Part shown: piece by piece, positions 7,569-17,112 of the stretch
How positions within the stretch are numbered: position 1 is the stretch's first letter
Layout: the number at the start of each line of letters is the position of its first letter
Assembly (NCBI RefSeq): GCF_007570865.1
Contig: NZ_VLPS01000003.1
Coordinates: forward strand, 1-64,000
Direction: 5' to 3'
Length of the DNA: 64,000 nt
From: Atlantibacter subterraneus
GTDB taxonomy: Bacteria; Pseudomonadota; Gammaproteobacteria; Enterobacterales; Enterobacteriaceae
Made by a program: the position numbers and the translations under genes
The notes under the pieces: model-generated
Seen by the model: the letters and a program-made list of their open reading frames with translations, nothing else
Databases searched by the model: none
What the model was told of the DNA's origin: nothing

Positions 7569-8372
7569 ATGAAAAAAGTACTGACACTGATAGCAGCGGC
7601 CACCCTGAGTTTCTCCGCCTGGGCCGACACCCTGACCGTAGGCGCGTCCAACGTGCCGCACGCGGAAATTCTCGAGCAGGCGAAACCGATTCTGGCGAAG
7701 CAGGGCATCGACCTGGAAATCCGTCCGTTCCAGGATTACATCCTGCCGAACACCGCGCTGGCCAGCCGTGACATCGACGCTAACTACTTCCAGCACATCC
7801 CGTATCTGAACAGCGTGCTGAAAGACCATGCCGGCGACAAAACCTATGATTTCGTCAGCGCCGGTGCGATCCATATCGAGCCGATCGGTATTTACTCCAA
7901 AAAATACAAGTCTCTGAAAGATCTGCCGGAAAATGGCCGCGTGATCATGCGTGACGCGGTGGCAGAAGAGGGCCGTATCCTGTCTATCTTTGAAAAAGAA
8001 GGCGTGATCAAGCTGAAGCCGGGCGTGGATAAAGTCGCCGCGCGCATCAGCGACGTGGTGGAAAACCCGAAAAAACTGCAGTTCCTGCCGAACGTAGAAG
8101 GGTCTCTGCTGCCGCAGATGTATAACAACGACGAAGGCGACGCGGTAGTGATTAACGCCAACTACGCCATCGACGCGGGCCTGGACCCGGTGAAAGATCC
8201 GATCGCGGTTGAGAGCGGCGAAAACAACCCGTATGCCAACATCATCACCGTGCATAAAGGCGACGAGAAGAAGAAAGATATCGTTGCGCTGGTTGACGTG
8301 CTGCACTCTAAAGAGATTCAGGACTGGATCCGCACTAAATACAAAGGCGCGGTTATCCCGGTTAACAACTAA
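7569..8372 (+). CDS. MetQ/NlpA-type substrate-binding protein without lipobox
   Basis: This 267-residue periplasmic binding protein has a signal peptide (MKKVLTLIAAATLSFSAWA), then DTLTVGASNVPHAEILEQA, the usual opening of the NlpA/MetQ fold. Later family blocks include YFQHIPYL and VINANYAIDAGLDP. MetQ and NlpA are normally lipoproteins with a Cys at the cleavage site. Here cleavage after Ala-Trp-Ala leaves Asp, and no Cys is present, so the protein should be freely soluble. It is third in the operon, 21 bp after the permease, and a strong terminator follows. The ligand is not predicted beyond the family's methionine or sulfur-compound range. Confidence 0.9.
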   Translation: MKKVLTLIAAATLSFSAWADTLTVGASNVPHAEILEQAKPILAKQGIDLEIRPFQDYILPNTALASRDIDANYFQHIPYLNSVLKDHAGDKTYDFVSAGAIHIEPIGIYSKKYKSLKDLPENGRVIMRDAVAEEGRILSIFEKEGVIKLKPGVDKVAARISDVVENPKKLQFLPNVEGSLLPQMYNNDEGDAVVINANYAIDAGLDPVKDPIAVESGENNPYANIITVHKGDEKKKDIVALVDVLHSKEIQDWIRTKYKGAVIPVNN

Positions 8373-8390
8373 GATAGCCCCGTTAAACCA

Positions 8391-8420
8391 CGCCCGTCAG
8401 CCTGTGCTGACGGGCGTTTT
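8391..8420 (+). terminator. Rho-independent terminator of the ABC importer operon
   Basis: CGCCCGTCAGC at 8391-8401 pairs perfectly with GCTGACGGGCG at 8406-8416 around a four-base loop, followed by TTTT. Confidence 0.9.
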
Positions 8421-8428
8421 ACTTAGAC

Positions 8429-10372
8429 TTAATGCGCCGGAGAGAGTTGCTGACCGGCGGCCAGGATATGCAGCGCCGCGCCCTGTTCCAGCGGGCGTGA
8501 AAAATAATAGCCCTGCATAAAATGCACGCCGCACTGTTTCAGGATCGCCGCCTGTTTTTCGGTCTCGACGCCTTCGGCAATCACGTCAAAATCCAGACTT
8601 TCAGAAATATCTTTTACCGCCTGGACAATGGTGCGGCCTTTATTTTCAATATTATTAATAAACGAGCGATCTATTTTAATAAAGTCGATATTCATATTGT
8701 GGATGACCGACAGGCTGGAATAGCCGGTGCCGAAATCATCCACCGAGAATTTCACGCCGCGTTTCTGTAACTGGCTGACTTTGTGATAAATCGTGTGCTG
8801 CTCAGAGTGAATAATCGATTCGGTCACTTCGAGATGCAGTAAATGCGGGGGAATAGCATAGCGGTCGATAAGATTATTGACGTTATCGACAAATTCTTTA
8901 TCGTAGAACTGAATAATCGAAATATTTACGCACATCGAAATACCCGATTTCAGCTTCAGCATCTCGGAGAGGATCCGGCAGGCCTCTTCCATAATCCAGT
9001 TGCCGATCTGCACAATACGCCCGCTCTGCTCCATGAGCGGAATAAATTCCGCCGGTGAGATATCCCGTCCCTGGAAATGCCAGCGCAGCAGCGCTTCGAA
9101 ACTCACGATCTCGCCGTTGCCGTCGACGATGGGTTGATATACCGCGCGAAACTCGTTGCGATCCAGCGCGTAGCGCAGCGCCTCGTTGAGGGTGATTTTG
9201 CGCCGCAGACTTTCTTCAAGCTCATGATTATAAAAGGCAACCCGCTCCGGATATTTGCCTTTTTGCGAATACATGGCGATATCCGCCAGCTGAATAAGCC
9301 GGGTGATGGAGGTGTCGTGTTCCGGACACACCGCGATGCCAATGGTTGCCCCCAGGGTAATGGTTTGGTCATCCAGCAGGATGGGGCGTGACAGGCTGGT
9401 GACCATATTTTCTGCCAGTTGCCAGGTGAGATGCCGGTCGGTTTCGGTGGTCAGATAGATAAATTCATCCCCGCCCCAGCGGCAGATTAAATTCCCCTGG
9501 CGATAAAAGTCATTCAGCCGGGCGCTGAGAGAAATCAGTACCATATCGCCAATATCATGGCCGAGAGTATCGTTGATATTTTTAAAGCCGTCTAAATCGA
9601 TAAAGAAGATGGAAAAGCCTTTTTCCCGGTTGTTTTTATAACGATTAGAAATTTCTTCGGCGGCGGATAAAAATGAAACCCGGTTATATAACCCGGTAAG
9701 CGCATCGATATGAGATATTTCGTAAACTTCCTGGGTGCGCCGTTTGATGGTTTTTTCCATCCGCTCTAACAGCGTTTGATTCCGGTAGCGTAATAAGATG
9801 GCTTCTTTAATATAGCGGGCGGCTTTCATGGAGGAAATAATCATCGTCAGGGTAAAACAGACGCCCAGAAAACCTAAATTTACCCGATATTGTTCCGGCT
9901 GGAAGATTAATAGCACCGACATCGGCAACAGAATAATAATGTTATATAGCGAGGATAGCATCAGGTTGCCGGATAATACGCTGGTGGCACCGCCTGCCAT
10001 AGCAGAAAGGATAACAATGGCAGCGGTAAATTCTTCCGTCGAAAAGGTGTGATAAAAACAGAGGATATAGGCGCTCCAGAGGGTCGCCGTCACCAGGCAA
10101 CCGGATGAAAAACGCACAATCCATGAAATATCGCCTTTGCGCACGGGATCGGCGTTTACCCATAATTGGGTATCGATGATGCGAATAATGAGGACCACCA
10201 TCATCAGCCCCCACCAGGTCAATTTGGTGAACAAATTGCCTGAATTAAGAAACGAAAACGCCAGGGTAGAGGAGGTAATAAAGGTGATTAAGATGCCGGG
10301 TAACGCGTTGTTGTATAACAGTTTTACCCCTTCCGACAGGTAAAGCTTTGTATGTTCTTGATTTTTAGGCAT
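8429..10372 (-). CDS. Membrane-bound GGDEF-EAL protein (cyclic di-GMP turnover)
   Basis: This 647-residue protein has an N-terminal domain of about six membrane spans (to residue ~190), a short coiled linker, a GGDEF domain and an EAL domain. The cyclase motif WGGDEF near residue 298 is intact. The phosphodiesterase side is also intact: EALLR near 424, DDFGTGYSS, and AEGVETEKQ near 599. Both synthesis and breakdown of cyclic di-GMP are therefore possible, with the membrane part as the likely sensor. The first 700 bases of the gene are more AT-rich than the surroundings. It is convergent with the ABC importer and starts after a 230-bp AT-rich gap (10373-10602) in which no gene is seen. Confidence 0.93.
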   Translation of the reverse strand: MPKNQEHTKLYLSEGVKLLYNNALPGILITFITSSTLAFSFLNSGNLFTKLTWWGLMMVVLIIRIIDTQLWVNADPVRKGDISWIVRFSSGCLVTATLWSAYILCFYHTFSTEEFTAAIVILSAMAGGATSVLSGNLMLSSLYNIIILLPMSVLLIFQPEQYRVNLGFLGVCFTLTMIISSMKAARYIKEAILLRYRNQTLLERMEKTIKRRTQEVYEISHIDALTGLYNRVSFLSAAEEISNRYKNNREKGFSIFFIDLDGFKNINDTLGHDIGDMVLISLSARLNDFYRQGNLICRWGGDEFIYLTTETDRHLTWQLAENMVTSLSRPILLDDQTITLGATIGIAVCPEHDTSITRLIQLADIAMYSQKGKYPERVAFYNHELEESLRRKITLNEALRYALDRNEFRAVYQPIVDGNGEIVSFEALLRWHFQGRDISPAEFIPLMEQSGRIVQIGNWIMEEACRILSEMLKLKSGISMCVNISIIQFYDKEFVDNVNNLIDRYAIPPHLLHLEVTESIIHSEQHTIYHKVSQLQKRGVKFSVDDFGTGYSSLSVIHNMNIDFIKIDRSFINNIENKGRTIVQAVKDISESLDFDVIAEGVETEKQAAILKQCGVHFMQGYYFSRPLEQGAALHILAAGQQLSPAH

Positions 10373-10602
10373 TATTATTCACACCGCTGTCATACCGTGA
10401 TGGCTAATACATTAATATGGCTTATGTAAAAGGAGTCGTAAAACTATTATCGGCCAGGATGGCGAAAATGTTAATAATTTTGCGTATGCGCAATCGGAAG
10501 AATGGCGGCAGGATAATATATCGTTGAGTAATAAAATTATCCGGCAAATTTTAATCAGAAAGTTAAGCATTGCCGGTTAATTGTACGATAACGGGCTGGC
10601 TG

Positions 10603-11130
10603 TTATTTGATGTTCAGATGCTTGTAGTAATAGGTGGTGGAGCAAGATGCCCCATCCGGCATCAGCGCATAATGGGGGATCTCTCCCACCCGCTGCCAGC
10701 CTGCCTGCTGATAGAACGTTTCCGCGCCGCTTCCCGTGGCGGTATCCAGCACCAGCACCGATCTGTTTTCCCTGGCCGCCTGGCTTTCCAGCTCGGCCAT
10801 AAGCAGTTGGGCAATACCCTGACGCCGTGCGCCTGGACTCACCAACAGCTTCGCGACGTCCGCGCGGTGCGGCTGGTTTTCCGGCTGATCGAGGATAAGC
10901 TGCACCGTACCGGTAATCTGCTGTTGCTCATTCAGGGCCACTAGCACAATCCGCTCTCCGCGCGCGGCGCTGTCCGCTACCCGGCTCCAGAACGCCTGCG
11001 CTTTAGCCTGGGTCATCGGCAGCATAAAACTCACCGATGCGCCGTCATTGACGCAGTCGAGCAGTAACTGGCTTAAGGCATCCCGCTGCGCCTCAATTTG
11101 CGGCGCGCTAAGGGGGGTGATGGTGGTCAT
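10603..11130 (-). CDS. GNAT family N-acetyltransferase
   Basis: This 175-residue protein has the acetyl-CoA-binding motif A of GNAT enzymes: VAKLLVSPGARRQGIAQLLM, where R-R-Q-G-I-A is the Q/R-x-x-G-x-A pyrophosphate loop. It is followed by VLDTATGSGAETFYQQAGWQ and a C-terminal Tyr-rich strand. It transfers an acetyl group from acetyl-CoA to a small amine or to a protein; the acceptor is unknown. ATG at 11130 (MTTITPL) gives the normal family length. The longer open frame upstream shadows the end of ttdR. It lies 82 bp downstream of ttdR in the same direction and may be co-transcribed. Confidence 0.85.
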   Translation of the reverse strand: MTTITPLSAPQIEAQRDALSQLLLDCVNDGASVSFMLPMTQAKAQAFWSRVADSAARGERIVLVALNEQQQITGTVQLILDQPENQPHRADVAKLLVSPGARRQGIAQLLMAELESQAARENRSVLVLDTATGSGAETFYQQAGWQRVGEIPHYALMPDGASCSTTYYYKHLNIK

Positions 11131-11212
11131 TTTATTGAAGCCTGATTGCAGAGGATGATTTACCTTGTCAGGAAGCCGCTGCGCTGACAAGCGGCAGGGT
11201 AAGAGGTTTTTC

Positions 11213-12142
11213 TTATGATGACGCGGCCAGTTCCGCGCCAAATCCGCGCTGGCACCAGGCGGTAAGAAATTCCACGCACACCCGCAGCTTAACGCTCTGG
11301 TATAACGGTTCCTGATAAACCGCCCAGATATTGGCGCTCTGGGCGTAATCCGGCAGCACCTGCACCAGCTCGCCGCGCGCCAGGAACGGCTGCACATCCC
11401 ACTGGGAGCGCAGCATAATACCCCGGCCCTCCAGCGCCCAGCCCAGCACAATTTCACCGCTATTGGAGGAAAGATGGCCGGATATTTTCACCGAGCGTTT
11501 TTCCTGTCCGTTTTCTAATTCCCAGATGCCCGGCGTCATATCCCGTTCTTTGGTGACCAGACAATCATGCTCGCTTAATTCCGCTAAATTACGCGGTGCC
11601 GGGTATTGTGCTAAATAGCGTGGTGCTGCGCACAGTATTCTTTTATTATTGACCAGCAGCCGGGCAATATAGTTTTCCGGTATCTGGTTGTTAATGCGAA
11701 TATCCAGATCGATATTATCGCGGCTTAAATCAATTTGCCGATCGAACAGTTCAAAATGGATTTGTAGCTCTGGATAAAGCTGCATTAATTCAGCAATAGC
11801 GCTGGCAATATGGGTCCTGCCGAAACCAAAACTACACCCAATGCGAATCATTCCTGCCGGGCGTTGTTTAATTAACGTGACATCATCCACTAATTGTTGC
11901 AGTTGATTGAGAATGGTTAACGCCTGTTCGTAACATAAGGTGCCGCTTTCCGTCAGCGCAATGCCTCTGGCGGAGCGTTGAAGCAGGGTAGTGGAGAGGG
12001 TGGCCTCAAGGATCTGGATGCGCTTGGTAACGAAGGCGGGCGTCTGGCCCAGGCTTTCCGCCGCCGCGCTGAAGCTGCCGGTGCGGACAATCTCTACCAG
12101 GACTTGCAGATCTTTCGCCAGCGGGTAGTTATTTAACGCCAT
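11213..12142 (-). CDS. ttdR: LysR-type activator of tartrate dehydratase genes
   Basis: This 309-residue regulator has an N-terminal winged helix ([20 protein letters not shown], then [13 protein letters not shown] as recognition helix) and a LysR effector domain. It is very close to E. coli TtdR over its whole length, including [11 protein letters not shown] and [20 protein letters not shown]. In E. coli TtdR activates ttdABT during anaerobic growth with tartrate. ATG at 12142 is chosen because GGGGA lies 7 nt upstream; an ATG 11 codons earlier has no such signal. It is divergent from ttdA, the classic layout for a LysR regulator that binds the shared intergenic region. Confidence 0.95.
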   Translation of the reverse strand: MALNNYPLAKDLQVLVEIVRTGSFSAAAESLGQTPAFVTKRIQILEATLSTTLLQRSARGIALTESGTLCYEQALTILNQLQQLVDDVTLIKQRPAGMIRIGCSFGFGRTHIASAIAELMQLYPELQIHFELFDRQIDLSRDNIDLDIRINNQIPENYIARLLVNNKRILCAAPRYLAQYPAPRNLAELSEHDCLVTKERDMTPGIWELENGQEKRSVKISGHLSSNSGEIVLGWALEGRGIMLRSQWDVQPFLARGELVQVLPDYAQSANIWAVYQEPLYQSVKLRVCVEFLTAWCQRGFGAELAASS

Positions 12143-12335
12143 AATCAATCCCCGAAAACATGTTATTTCTATCATGCCGCGTTAAGGTTATTCCGACAAC
12201 GTATTTTATTTCCTGCTGTAGGTGCGAGCCGTTTTATTAATGTATCCGGGCTGTTAAATAAATGCTGCCAGAAGCAATATGTCACCACCTTCACGATCTG
12301 TTAATTGATCATTCACGGCTGTCAGAAATATAAAG

Positions 12336-12350
12336 CCACATTTTCTGTGG
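12336..12350. promoter_or_regulatory. Inverted repeat in the ttdR-ttdA control region
   Basis: CCACA-TTTTC-TGTGG at 12336-12350 lies in the 267-bp divergent region (12143-12409), 60 bp before ttdA. It is a candidate site for TtdR or another dimeric regulator. The rest of the region is AT-rich and no clear -35/-10 pair could be fixed. Confidence 0.35.
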
Positions 12351-12409
12351 TAGTTTGATTTTAATTATCAGTATCAGCAGTTCGGTTTAATAAAACTGGA
12401 GCAGTGTCG

Positions 12410-13318
12410 ATGAACATAAATAATAAGCAGGATGAACTCGGCAAATTAACGCAGATTATCGCCGATTTTACCGCCATGATTTCTACCCGTATGCCCGACG
12501 ATGTGGTCGATAAATTAAAAGCCCTGCGCGATGCGGAAACCTCGCCGATGGCCAACATTATTTATCACACCATGTTCGACAATATGCAGCGCGCGATTGA
12601 GCTTAATCGCCCGGCCTGCCAGGACACCGGGGAAATCATGTTTTTCGTCAAAGTGGGTACTCGCTTTCCGTGGCTTGCCCAGTTGCAGTCGGTACTCAAA
12701 CAGGCCGTGGAGGACGCCACCGTCAAAGCACCGCTGCGCCATAACGCAGTCGAAATCTTTGATGAAGTGAATACCGGTAAAAACACCGGCAGCGGCGTGC
12801 CGTGGGTGACCTGGGATCTGATCCCCGACGGTGACGAAGCGGAGATCGAAGTCTATATGGCGGGCGGCGGCTGTACGCTGCCGGGGCGCTCCAAAGTGCT
12901 GATGCCGTCGGAAGGTTATGAAGGCGTGGTGAAGTTTGTTTTCGAGAACATCTCAACCCTGGCGGTAAACGCCTGCCCGCCGGTGTTGGTGGGCGTGGGT
13001 ATCGCCACCTCGGTAGAAACGGCGGCGGTACTGTCCCGTAAAGCGATCCTGCGGCCAATCGGCACCCGTCATCCCAACCCGAAAGCGGCGGAACTGGAGC
13101 TGCGTCTGGAAGAGGGCTTAAACAAACTCGGCATCGGACCGCAGGGCTTAACCGGCAACAGCTCGGTGATGGGCGTGCATATCGAAAGCGCCGCCCGCCA
13201 TCCTTCCACCATCGGCGTGGCGGTTTCCACCGGCTGTTGGGCGCACCGCCGCGGCACCCTACGGGTCAAAGCCGACCTCTCGTTTGAAAACATCTCTCAC
13301 ACCCGGAGCGCATTATGA
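12410..13318 (+). CDS. ttdA: L(+)-tartrate dehydratase, alpha subunit
   Basis: This 302-residue subunit of the oxygen-sensitive [4Fe-4S] dehydratase converts L-tartrate to oxaloacetate and water. The sequence follows E. coli TtdA closely. Cys residues in [19 protein letters not shown] and [10 protein letters not shown] are the likely cluster ligands. It pairs with TtdB to give the TtdA2B2 enzyme. ATG at 12410 is preferred over the in-frame GTG at 12404 because GGAG then sits at proper spacing (8 nt). The stop overlaps the ttdB start as ATGA, so translation is coupled. Expression is probably controlled by the divergent ttdR. Confidence 0.97.
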   Translation: MNINNKQDELGKLTQIIADFTAMISTRMPDDVVDKLKALRDAETSPMANIIYHTMFDNMQRAIELNRPACQDTGEIMFFVKVGTRFPWLAQLQSVLKQAVEDATVKAPLRHNAVEIFDEVNTGKNTGSGVPWVTWDLIPDGDEAEIEVYMAGGGCTLPGRSKVLMPSEGYEGVVKFVFENISTLAVNACPPVLVGVGIATSVETAAVLSRKAILRPIGTRHPNPKAAELELRLEEGLNKLGIGPQGLTGNSSVMGVHIESAARHPSTIGVAVSTGCWAHRRGTLRVKADLSFENISHTRSAL

Positions 13319-13920
13319 AAAAGATCCTGACCACCCCGATCAGCGAAGCCGATCTGGCGGATATCCGCGTGGGCGATGTGATTTATCTGACCGGCACCCT
13401 GGTCACCTGCCGCGACGTTTGCCATCGGCGGCTCATTGAGCTGAAGCGCCCAATCCCGTTCGATCTCGCCGGAAAAGCGATTTTTCACGCCGGGCCGATT
13501 GTGCGCAAAAACGGCGACGGCTGGGAGATGGTCTCCGTCGGGCCGACTACGAGCATGCGTATGGAGAGCTTTGAGCAGGAATTTATTAAGCAAACCGGCG
13601 TGAAGCTGATTGTCGGTAAAGGCGGCATGGGGCCGAATACCGAAGCGGGCTGTAAAAAGTATAAGGCGCTGCATGTGATCTACCCGGCGGGTTGCGCGGT
13701 GCTGGCCGCCACCCAGGTGGAGGAGATTGAAGAGGTGCACTGGATGGAGCTGGGCATGCCGGAGTCGCTGTGGGTGTGCCGGGTGAAAGAGTTCGGGCCG
13801 CTGATTGTGTCTATCGATACTCACGGCAATAACCTGATCGCCGAAAACAAAAAACAGTTCGCCGAGCGCTGCGAGCCGCTGATCGCGGATATTTGCGAGC
13901 ACGTGCATTACATCAAATAA
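13315..13920 (+). CDS. ttdB: L(+)-tartrate dehydratase, beta subunit
   Basis: This 201-residue partner of TtdA corresponds to the C-terminal part of class I fumarases. Recognisable blocks are [35 protein letters not shown] and [16 protein letters not shown]. The start ATG overlaps the ttdA stop by four bases. A hairpin lies between this gene and ttdT, 20-40 bases past the stop. Length and sequence match the E. coli protein. Confidence 0.97.
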   Translation: MKKILTTPISEADLADIRVGDVIYLTGTLVTCRDVCHRRLIELKRPIPFDLAGKAIFHAGPIVRKNGDGWEMVSVGPTTSMRMESFEQEFIKQTGVKLIVGKGGMGPNTEAGCKKYKALHVIYPAGCAVLAATQVEEIEEVHWMELGMPESLWVCRVKEFGPLIVSIDTHGNNLIAENKKQFAERCEPLIADICEHVHYIK

Positions 13921-13940
13921 CCGCACGGCGCGGATCCCCT

Positions 13941-13962
13941 GAGAGGCGTTTCGCCTCTCTTT
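13941..13962 (+). promoter_or_regulatory. Intercistronic hairpin between ttdB and ttdT
   Basis: GAGAGGCG at 13941-13948 pairs perfectly with CGCCTCTC at 13952-13959 around TTT, with TTT after it. The stem ends close to the AGGA ribosome-binding site of ttdT. It may lower ttdT expression by partial termination or protect the upstream message from decay. Confidence 0.5.
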
Positions 13963-13976
13963 CACAGGACGTTATC

Positions 13977-15437
13977 ATGGCTATATTGCGCAATTACTGG
14001 CGCTATCTGGCGCCGCTCGCTGTTATTGTCATTCTTGCCCTTATTCCCGCGCCGGCGGGCCTGGAACCGCACAGTTGGCTCTATTTCGCCGTGTTTATGG
14101 GCGTGATTGTTGGCCTGATCCTCGAACCGGTGCCGGGGGCGGTGGTGGCGATGCTCGGCATTTCGATTATCGCGATTTTATCGCCCTGGCTGCTGTTCAG
14201 CCCGGCGCAGCTGGCGGAACCGGGGTTTAAATTCACCGCCAAAGCGCTTAACTGGGCGGTCTCCGGGTTTTCTAATTCGGTGATCTGGCTGATTTTCGCC
14301 GCCTTTATGTTCGGCACCGGCTATGAGAAAACCGGCCTCGGGCGGCGCATCGCCCTGATGCTGGTACAGAAAATGGGCCACAAAACCCTGTTTCTGGGCT
14401 ACGCGGTGATGTTTTCGGAACTGCTGCTTGCGCCGGTGACGCCTTCGAACTCGGCGCGCGGCGCGGGCATTATTTATCCCATTATCCGCAACCTGCCGCC
14501 GCTGTATCACTCGCAGCCCGGCAGCGCCAGCGCGCGCAGCGTCGGGTCGTACATCATGTGGATGGGGATTATGGCGAACTGCGTCACCAGCGCGATCTTC
14601 CTGACCGCGATGGCACCTAACCTGCTGCTGATCGGCCTGATGAAAAGCGCCAGCGGTGCGGCGCTGAGCTGGGGGCAGTGGTTTACCGGTATGCTGCCGC
14701 TGAGCATTGTGCTGGTGCTGCTGACGCCGTGGCTGGCTTACGTGCTGTATCCACCGACCATCAAATCCGGCGACCAGGTGCCAAAGTGGGCCGCAGAAGA
14801 GCTGCGCGCCATGGGGCCGCTGTGCTGTCGCGAAAAACGGATGCTGGGCTTTATGGTCTGTGCGCTGCTGCTATGGATTTTCGCCGGGGATTATATTGAC
14901 GCCGCGATGGTAGGTTATGGCGTGGTGGCCCTGATGCTGGTCACTAAAATTATCAGCTGGGATGACATCATCACTAACAAAGCGGCGTGGAGCGTATTTT
15001 TCTGGCTGGCGTCGCTGATTGCCCTGGCGACCGGGCTGAACAATACCGGCTTTATCGCCTGGTTTGGCCAACTGCTGGCGAAGGGGATGAGTGGGTACTC
15101 ACCTGGGCTGGTGATGGTGGTGTTGATCGCCGTGTTTTACGGGCTGCGTTACTTCTTCGCCAGCGCTACCGCCTATACCTCGGCGCTGGCACCGATGATG
15201 ATTGCCGCCGCCGTGGCGATGCCCGCCATCCCACTGCCGGTATTCTGTCTGATGATCGGTGCCGCTATCGGCCTCGGCAGTATTTTGACGCCGTATGCCA
15301 CCGGGCCAAGCCCGATTTACTACGGTAGCGGGTACTTACCCACGTCAGACTACTGGCGCTACGGGGCGATCTTCGGCGGGCTGTTTTTAGTGCTGCTGAT
15401 TGCCACCGGGCTGCTGTGGATGCCCATCATTCTGTAA
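13977..15437 (+). CDS. ttdT: L-tartrate/succinate antiporter (DASS family)
   Basis: This 486-residue inner-membrane carrier has about 12 predicted spans. It is close to E. coli TtdT from YWRYLAPLAVI through LTPYATGPSPIYYGSGY. It carries the two substrate/ion motifs of DASS carriers: VTPSNSARGAG and the SATAYTSALAPM region. TtdT takes up L-tartrate in exchange for succinate, the end product of anaerobic tartrate fermentation. ATG at 13977 follows AGGA by 8 nt; an earlier in-frame ATG lies inside ttdB and is not used. It completes the ttdABT operon, and a long terminator hairpin follows. Confidence 0.96.
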   Translation: MAILRNYWRYLAPLAVIVILALIPAPAGLEPHSWLYFAVFMGVIVGLILEPVPGAVVAMLGISIIAILSPWLLFSPAQLAEPGFKFTAKALNWAVSGFSNSVIWLIFAAFMFGTGYEKTGLGRRIALMLVQKMGHKTLFLGYAVMFSELLLAPVTPSNSARGAGIIYPIIRNLPPLYHSQPGSASARSVGSYIMWMGIMANCVTSAIFLTAMAPNLLLIGLMKSASGAALSWGQWFTGMLPLSIVLVLLTPWLAYVLYPPTIKSGDQVPKWAAEELRAMGPLCCREKRMLGFMVCALLLWIFAGDYIDAAMVGYGVVALMLVTKIISWDDIITNKAAWSVFFWLASLIALATGLNNTGFIAWFGQLLAKGMSGYSPGLVMVVLIAVFYGLRYFFASATAYTSALAPMMIAAAVAMPAIPLPVFCLMIGAAIGLGSILTPYATGPSPIYYGSGYLPTSDYWRYGAIFGGLFLVLLIATGLLWMPIIL

Positions 15438-15454
15438 AGCGCATGCTGTTATGT

Positions 15455-15492
15455 GCGGTAAACCCGGCTCGCAAAAGCGCCGGGTTTGCCGC
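15455..15492 (+). terminator. Terminator of the ttdABT operon
   Basis: GCGGTAAACCCGGC at 15455-15468 pairs with GCCGGGTTTGCCGC at 15479-15492 with one mismatch near the base. It is followed by TTGTACATTT. The tail overlaps the RstA-like site of asr. Confidence 0.8.
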
Positions 15493-15495
15493 TTG

Positions 15496-15557
15496 TACAT
15501 TTGGTTACGTGCCGATACCAATCACTCACGGAAGGCTATCCCTCACATCACTATAGT
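15496..15557 (+). promoter_or_regulatory. asr promoter with RstA box
   Basis: TACATTTGGTTACG at 15496-15509 matches the reported RstA consensus TACATNTNGTTACA at all but the last fixed base. A -10 element TATAGT is at 15552-15557 with no good -35, as expected for an activated promoter. In E. coli asr is induced by acid through RstBA, so the match agrees with known control. Confidence 0.7.
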
Positions 15558-15608
15558 GAACTCAACGGCCCACAGGGGCTGAATCACACACTACTTGAGG
15601 GTTAAAAA

Positions 15609-15920
15609 ATGAAAAAAGTATTAGCGCTGGTTGTTGCTGCCACTATGGGCCTGTCTGCTGCGGCATTCGCTGCTGATACCACCGCAGCTCCGGCTACCGC
15701 CACTGCCGCGCCGGCGAAAGCGCACACCACCCAAACTACCCATAAGAAAAAACACGCGAAAGTAGAGCAGAAAGCCCAGGCGGCGAAAAAGCACCACAAA
15801 AAAGCCGCCGCAAAACCAGCCTCTGAACCGGCTGCACAGAAAGCCCAGGCGGCTAAAAAACACCACAAAAAAGCCACCCACAAAGCGGCGGCAAAACCGG
15901 CTGCTCAGCCAGCGGCATAA
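15609..15920 (+). CDS. asr: Acid shock protein precursor
   Basis: This 103-residue periplasmic protein has a signal peptide (cleavage after AAFA), then Ala/Thr/Pro-rich and highly basic repeats. The block [13 protein letters not shown] occurs once in near-full form near residue 60 and again near residue 80. It ends KPAAQPAA as in E. coli Asr. The basic, His-rich mature protein is thought to buffer or protect the periplasm at low pH and is cleaved further during maturation. A ribosome-binding site GAGGG precedes ATG. An RstA box and TATAGT -10 lie upstream and terminator hairpins downstream. Confidence 0.96.
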   Translation: MKKVLALVVAATMGLSAAAFAADTTAAPATATAAPAKAHTTQTTHKKKHAKVEQKAQAAKKHHKKAAAKPASEPAAQKAQAAKKHHKKATHKAAAKPAAQPAA

Positions 15921-15951
15921 TTAAATACCCGGTGAACCGGGTATGATGAAG

Positions 15952-15988
15952 AACCCTGATTCCCGCCGGAATCGGGGTTTTTATTTTT
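15952..15988 (+). terminator. asr terminator
   Basis: AACCCTGATTCC at 15952-15963 pairs with GGAATCGGGGTT at 15968-15979 (one G-T wobble), followed by TTTATTTTT. A second, tail-less hairpin (ATACCCGG-TGAA-CCGGGTAT, 15925-15944) lies just before it. Confidence 0.85.
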
Positions 15989-16016
15989 CTGGCGGCAGAT
16001 GCGCGGTGGGGATGGC

Positions 16017-16041
16017 AGTAAAAAGGGAGCCGCAGCTCCCT
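16017..16041 (-). terminator. hemB terminator
   Basis: Read on the minus strand, GGGAGC-TGCG-GCTCCC is followed by TTTTTA. It ends the hemB transcript 10 bp after the stop codon. Confidence 0.85.
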
Positions 16042-16050
16042 TGTGAAGAG

Positions 16051-17028
16051 TTACAGGATCTTTTTCTCAGCCAGGTCGAGGGCGAAGTAGCTGAAGATCA
16101 GATCCGCGCCCGCGCGTTTAATCGCGCCCAGGCTTTCGAGGATCACTTTTTCTTCGTCAATCGCGCCCGCCTGGGCGGCGAATTTGATCATCGCGTATTC
16201 GCCGCTCACCTGGTATGCACCCAACGGCAGGGTGGTGCGCTCGCGGATATCGCGCAACACGTCCAGATAGGCTCCAGCCGGTTTCACCATCAGCGCGTCC
16301 GCGCCTTCCGCTTCGTCAATCAGCGATTCACGGATCGCTTCGCGGCGGTTCAGCGGGTTCATCTGATAGGTTTTACGGTCGCCCTTCAGCGCGGTGCCCG
16401 CAGCTTCGCGGAACGGGCCGTAGAACGACGAGGCAAATTTAGTGGAGTAAGAAAAGATGGCGGTATCGGTGAAGCCCGCAGCGTCCAGCGCCTGGCGGAT
16501 GGCTTTCACCTGTCCGTCCATCGCGGCGGAGGGGGCGATAAAATCTGCGCCCGCAGCAGCGGCGACCACCGCCTGTTTGCCGAGGTTCGCCAGGGTCGCG
16601 TCGTTATCCACGCCGTGATCGCACAGTACGCCGCAGTGGCCGTGGGAAGTGTACTCGCAGAAACAAGTGTCGGACATGACGATCATTTCCGGCACCGCGT
16701 CTTTGCAGATGCGCGACATCCTCGCCACCAGGCCATTTTCATTCCAGGCATCGCTGCCGGTAGCGTCGGTGTGGTGGGAAATACCAAACGTCATCACCGA
16801 GCGGATCCCGGCTCTGGCAAAGCGCTCGATCTCGCGGGCCAGGTATTTTTCCGGAATGCGCATTACGCCCGGCATGGCAGTAATGGCTTTGTAATCATCG
16901 ATCTCTTCTTCAACAAAGATGGGCAACACCAGATCGTTTAAGGTCAGGGTTGTCTCTTCGAACATAGCGCGCAGCGCGGGCGATTGACGCAGACGGCGCG
17001 GGCGAGAAATCAGGGAGAAATCAGACAT
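16051..17028 (-). CDS. hemB: Porphobilinogen synthase (delta-aminolevulinate dehydratase)
   Basis: This 325-residue cytosolic enzyme condenses two 5-aminolevulinate molecules to porphobilinogen, the second step of haem synthesis. The Zn-binding Cys cluster is [15 protein letters not shown] near residues 121-135. The two catalytic Lys lie in [11 protein letters not shown] and [11 protein letters not shown]. The sequence is near-identical in layout to E. coli HemB (324 residues). In E. coli its neighbours towards ampH are yaiT and yaiV; here a toxin-antitoxin pair takes that space. ATG at 17028 follows a modest AAGAT ribosome-binding site. Confidence 0.98.
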   Translation of the reverse strand: MSDFSLISRPRRLRQSPALRAMFEETTLTLNDLVLPIFVEEEIDDYKAITAMPGVMRIPEKYLAREIERFARAGIRSVMTFGISHHTDATGSDAWNENGLVARMSRICKDAVPEMIVMSDTCFCEYTSHGHCGVLCDHGVDNDATLANLGKQAVVAAAAGADFIAPSAAMDGQVKAIRQALDAAGFTDTAIFSYSTKFASSFYGPFREAAGTALKGDRKTYQMNPLNRREAIRESLIDEAEGADALMVKPAGAYLDVLRDIRERTTLPLGAYQVSGEYAMIKFAAQAGAIDEEKVILESLGAIKRAGADLIFSYFALDLAEKKIL

Positions 17029-17112
17029 GGTAGCTATCTTATGTGAGTCAAAGAGGCCGCCATTTTACCCGAAGTGACGAAATTTTGTTTCACGAATCTC
17101 GGCGTAATGGGA

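Noticed and set aside
12355-12371. FNR site before ttdA (TTGAT ... ATCAG)
   Set aside because: The halves are seven bases apart; FNR needs four. Kept only as an AT-rich inverted repeat.
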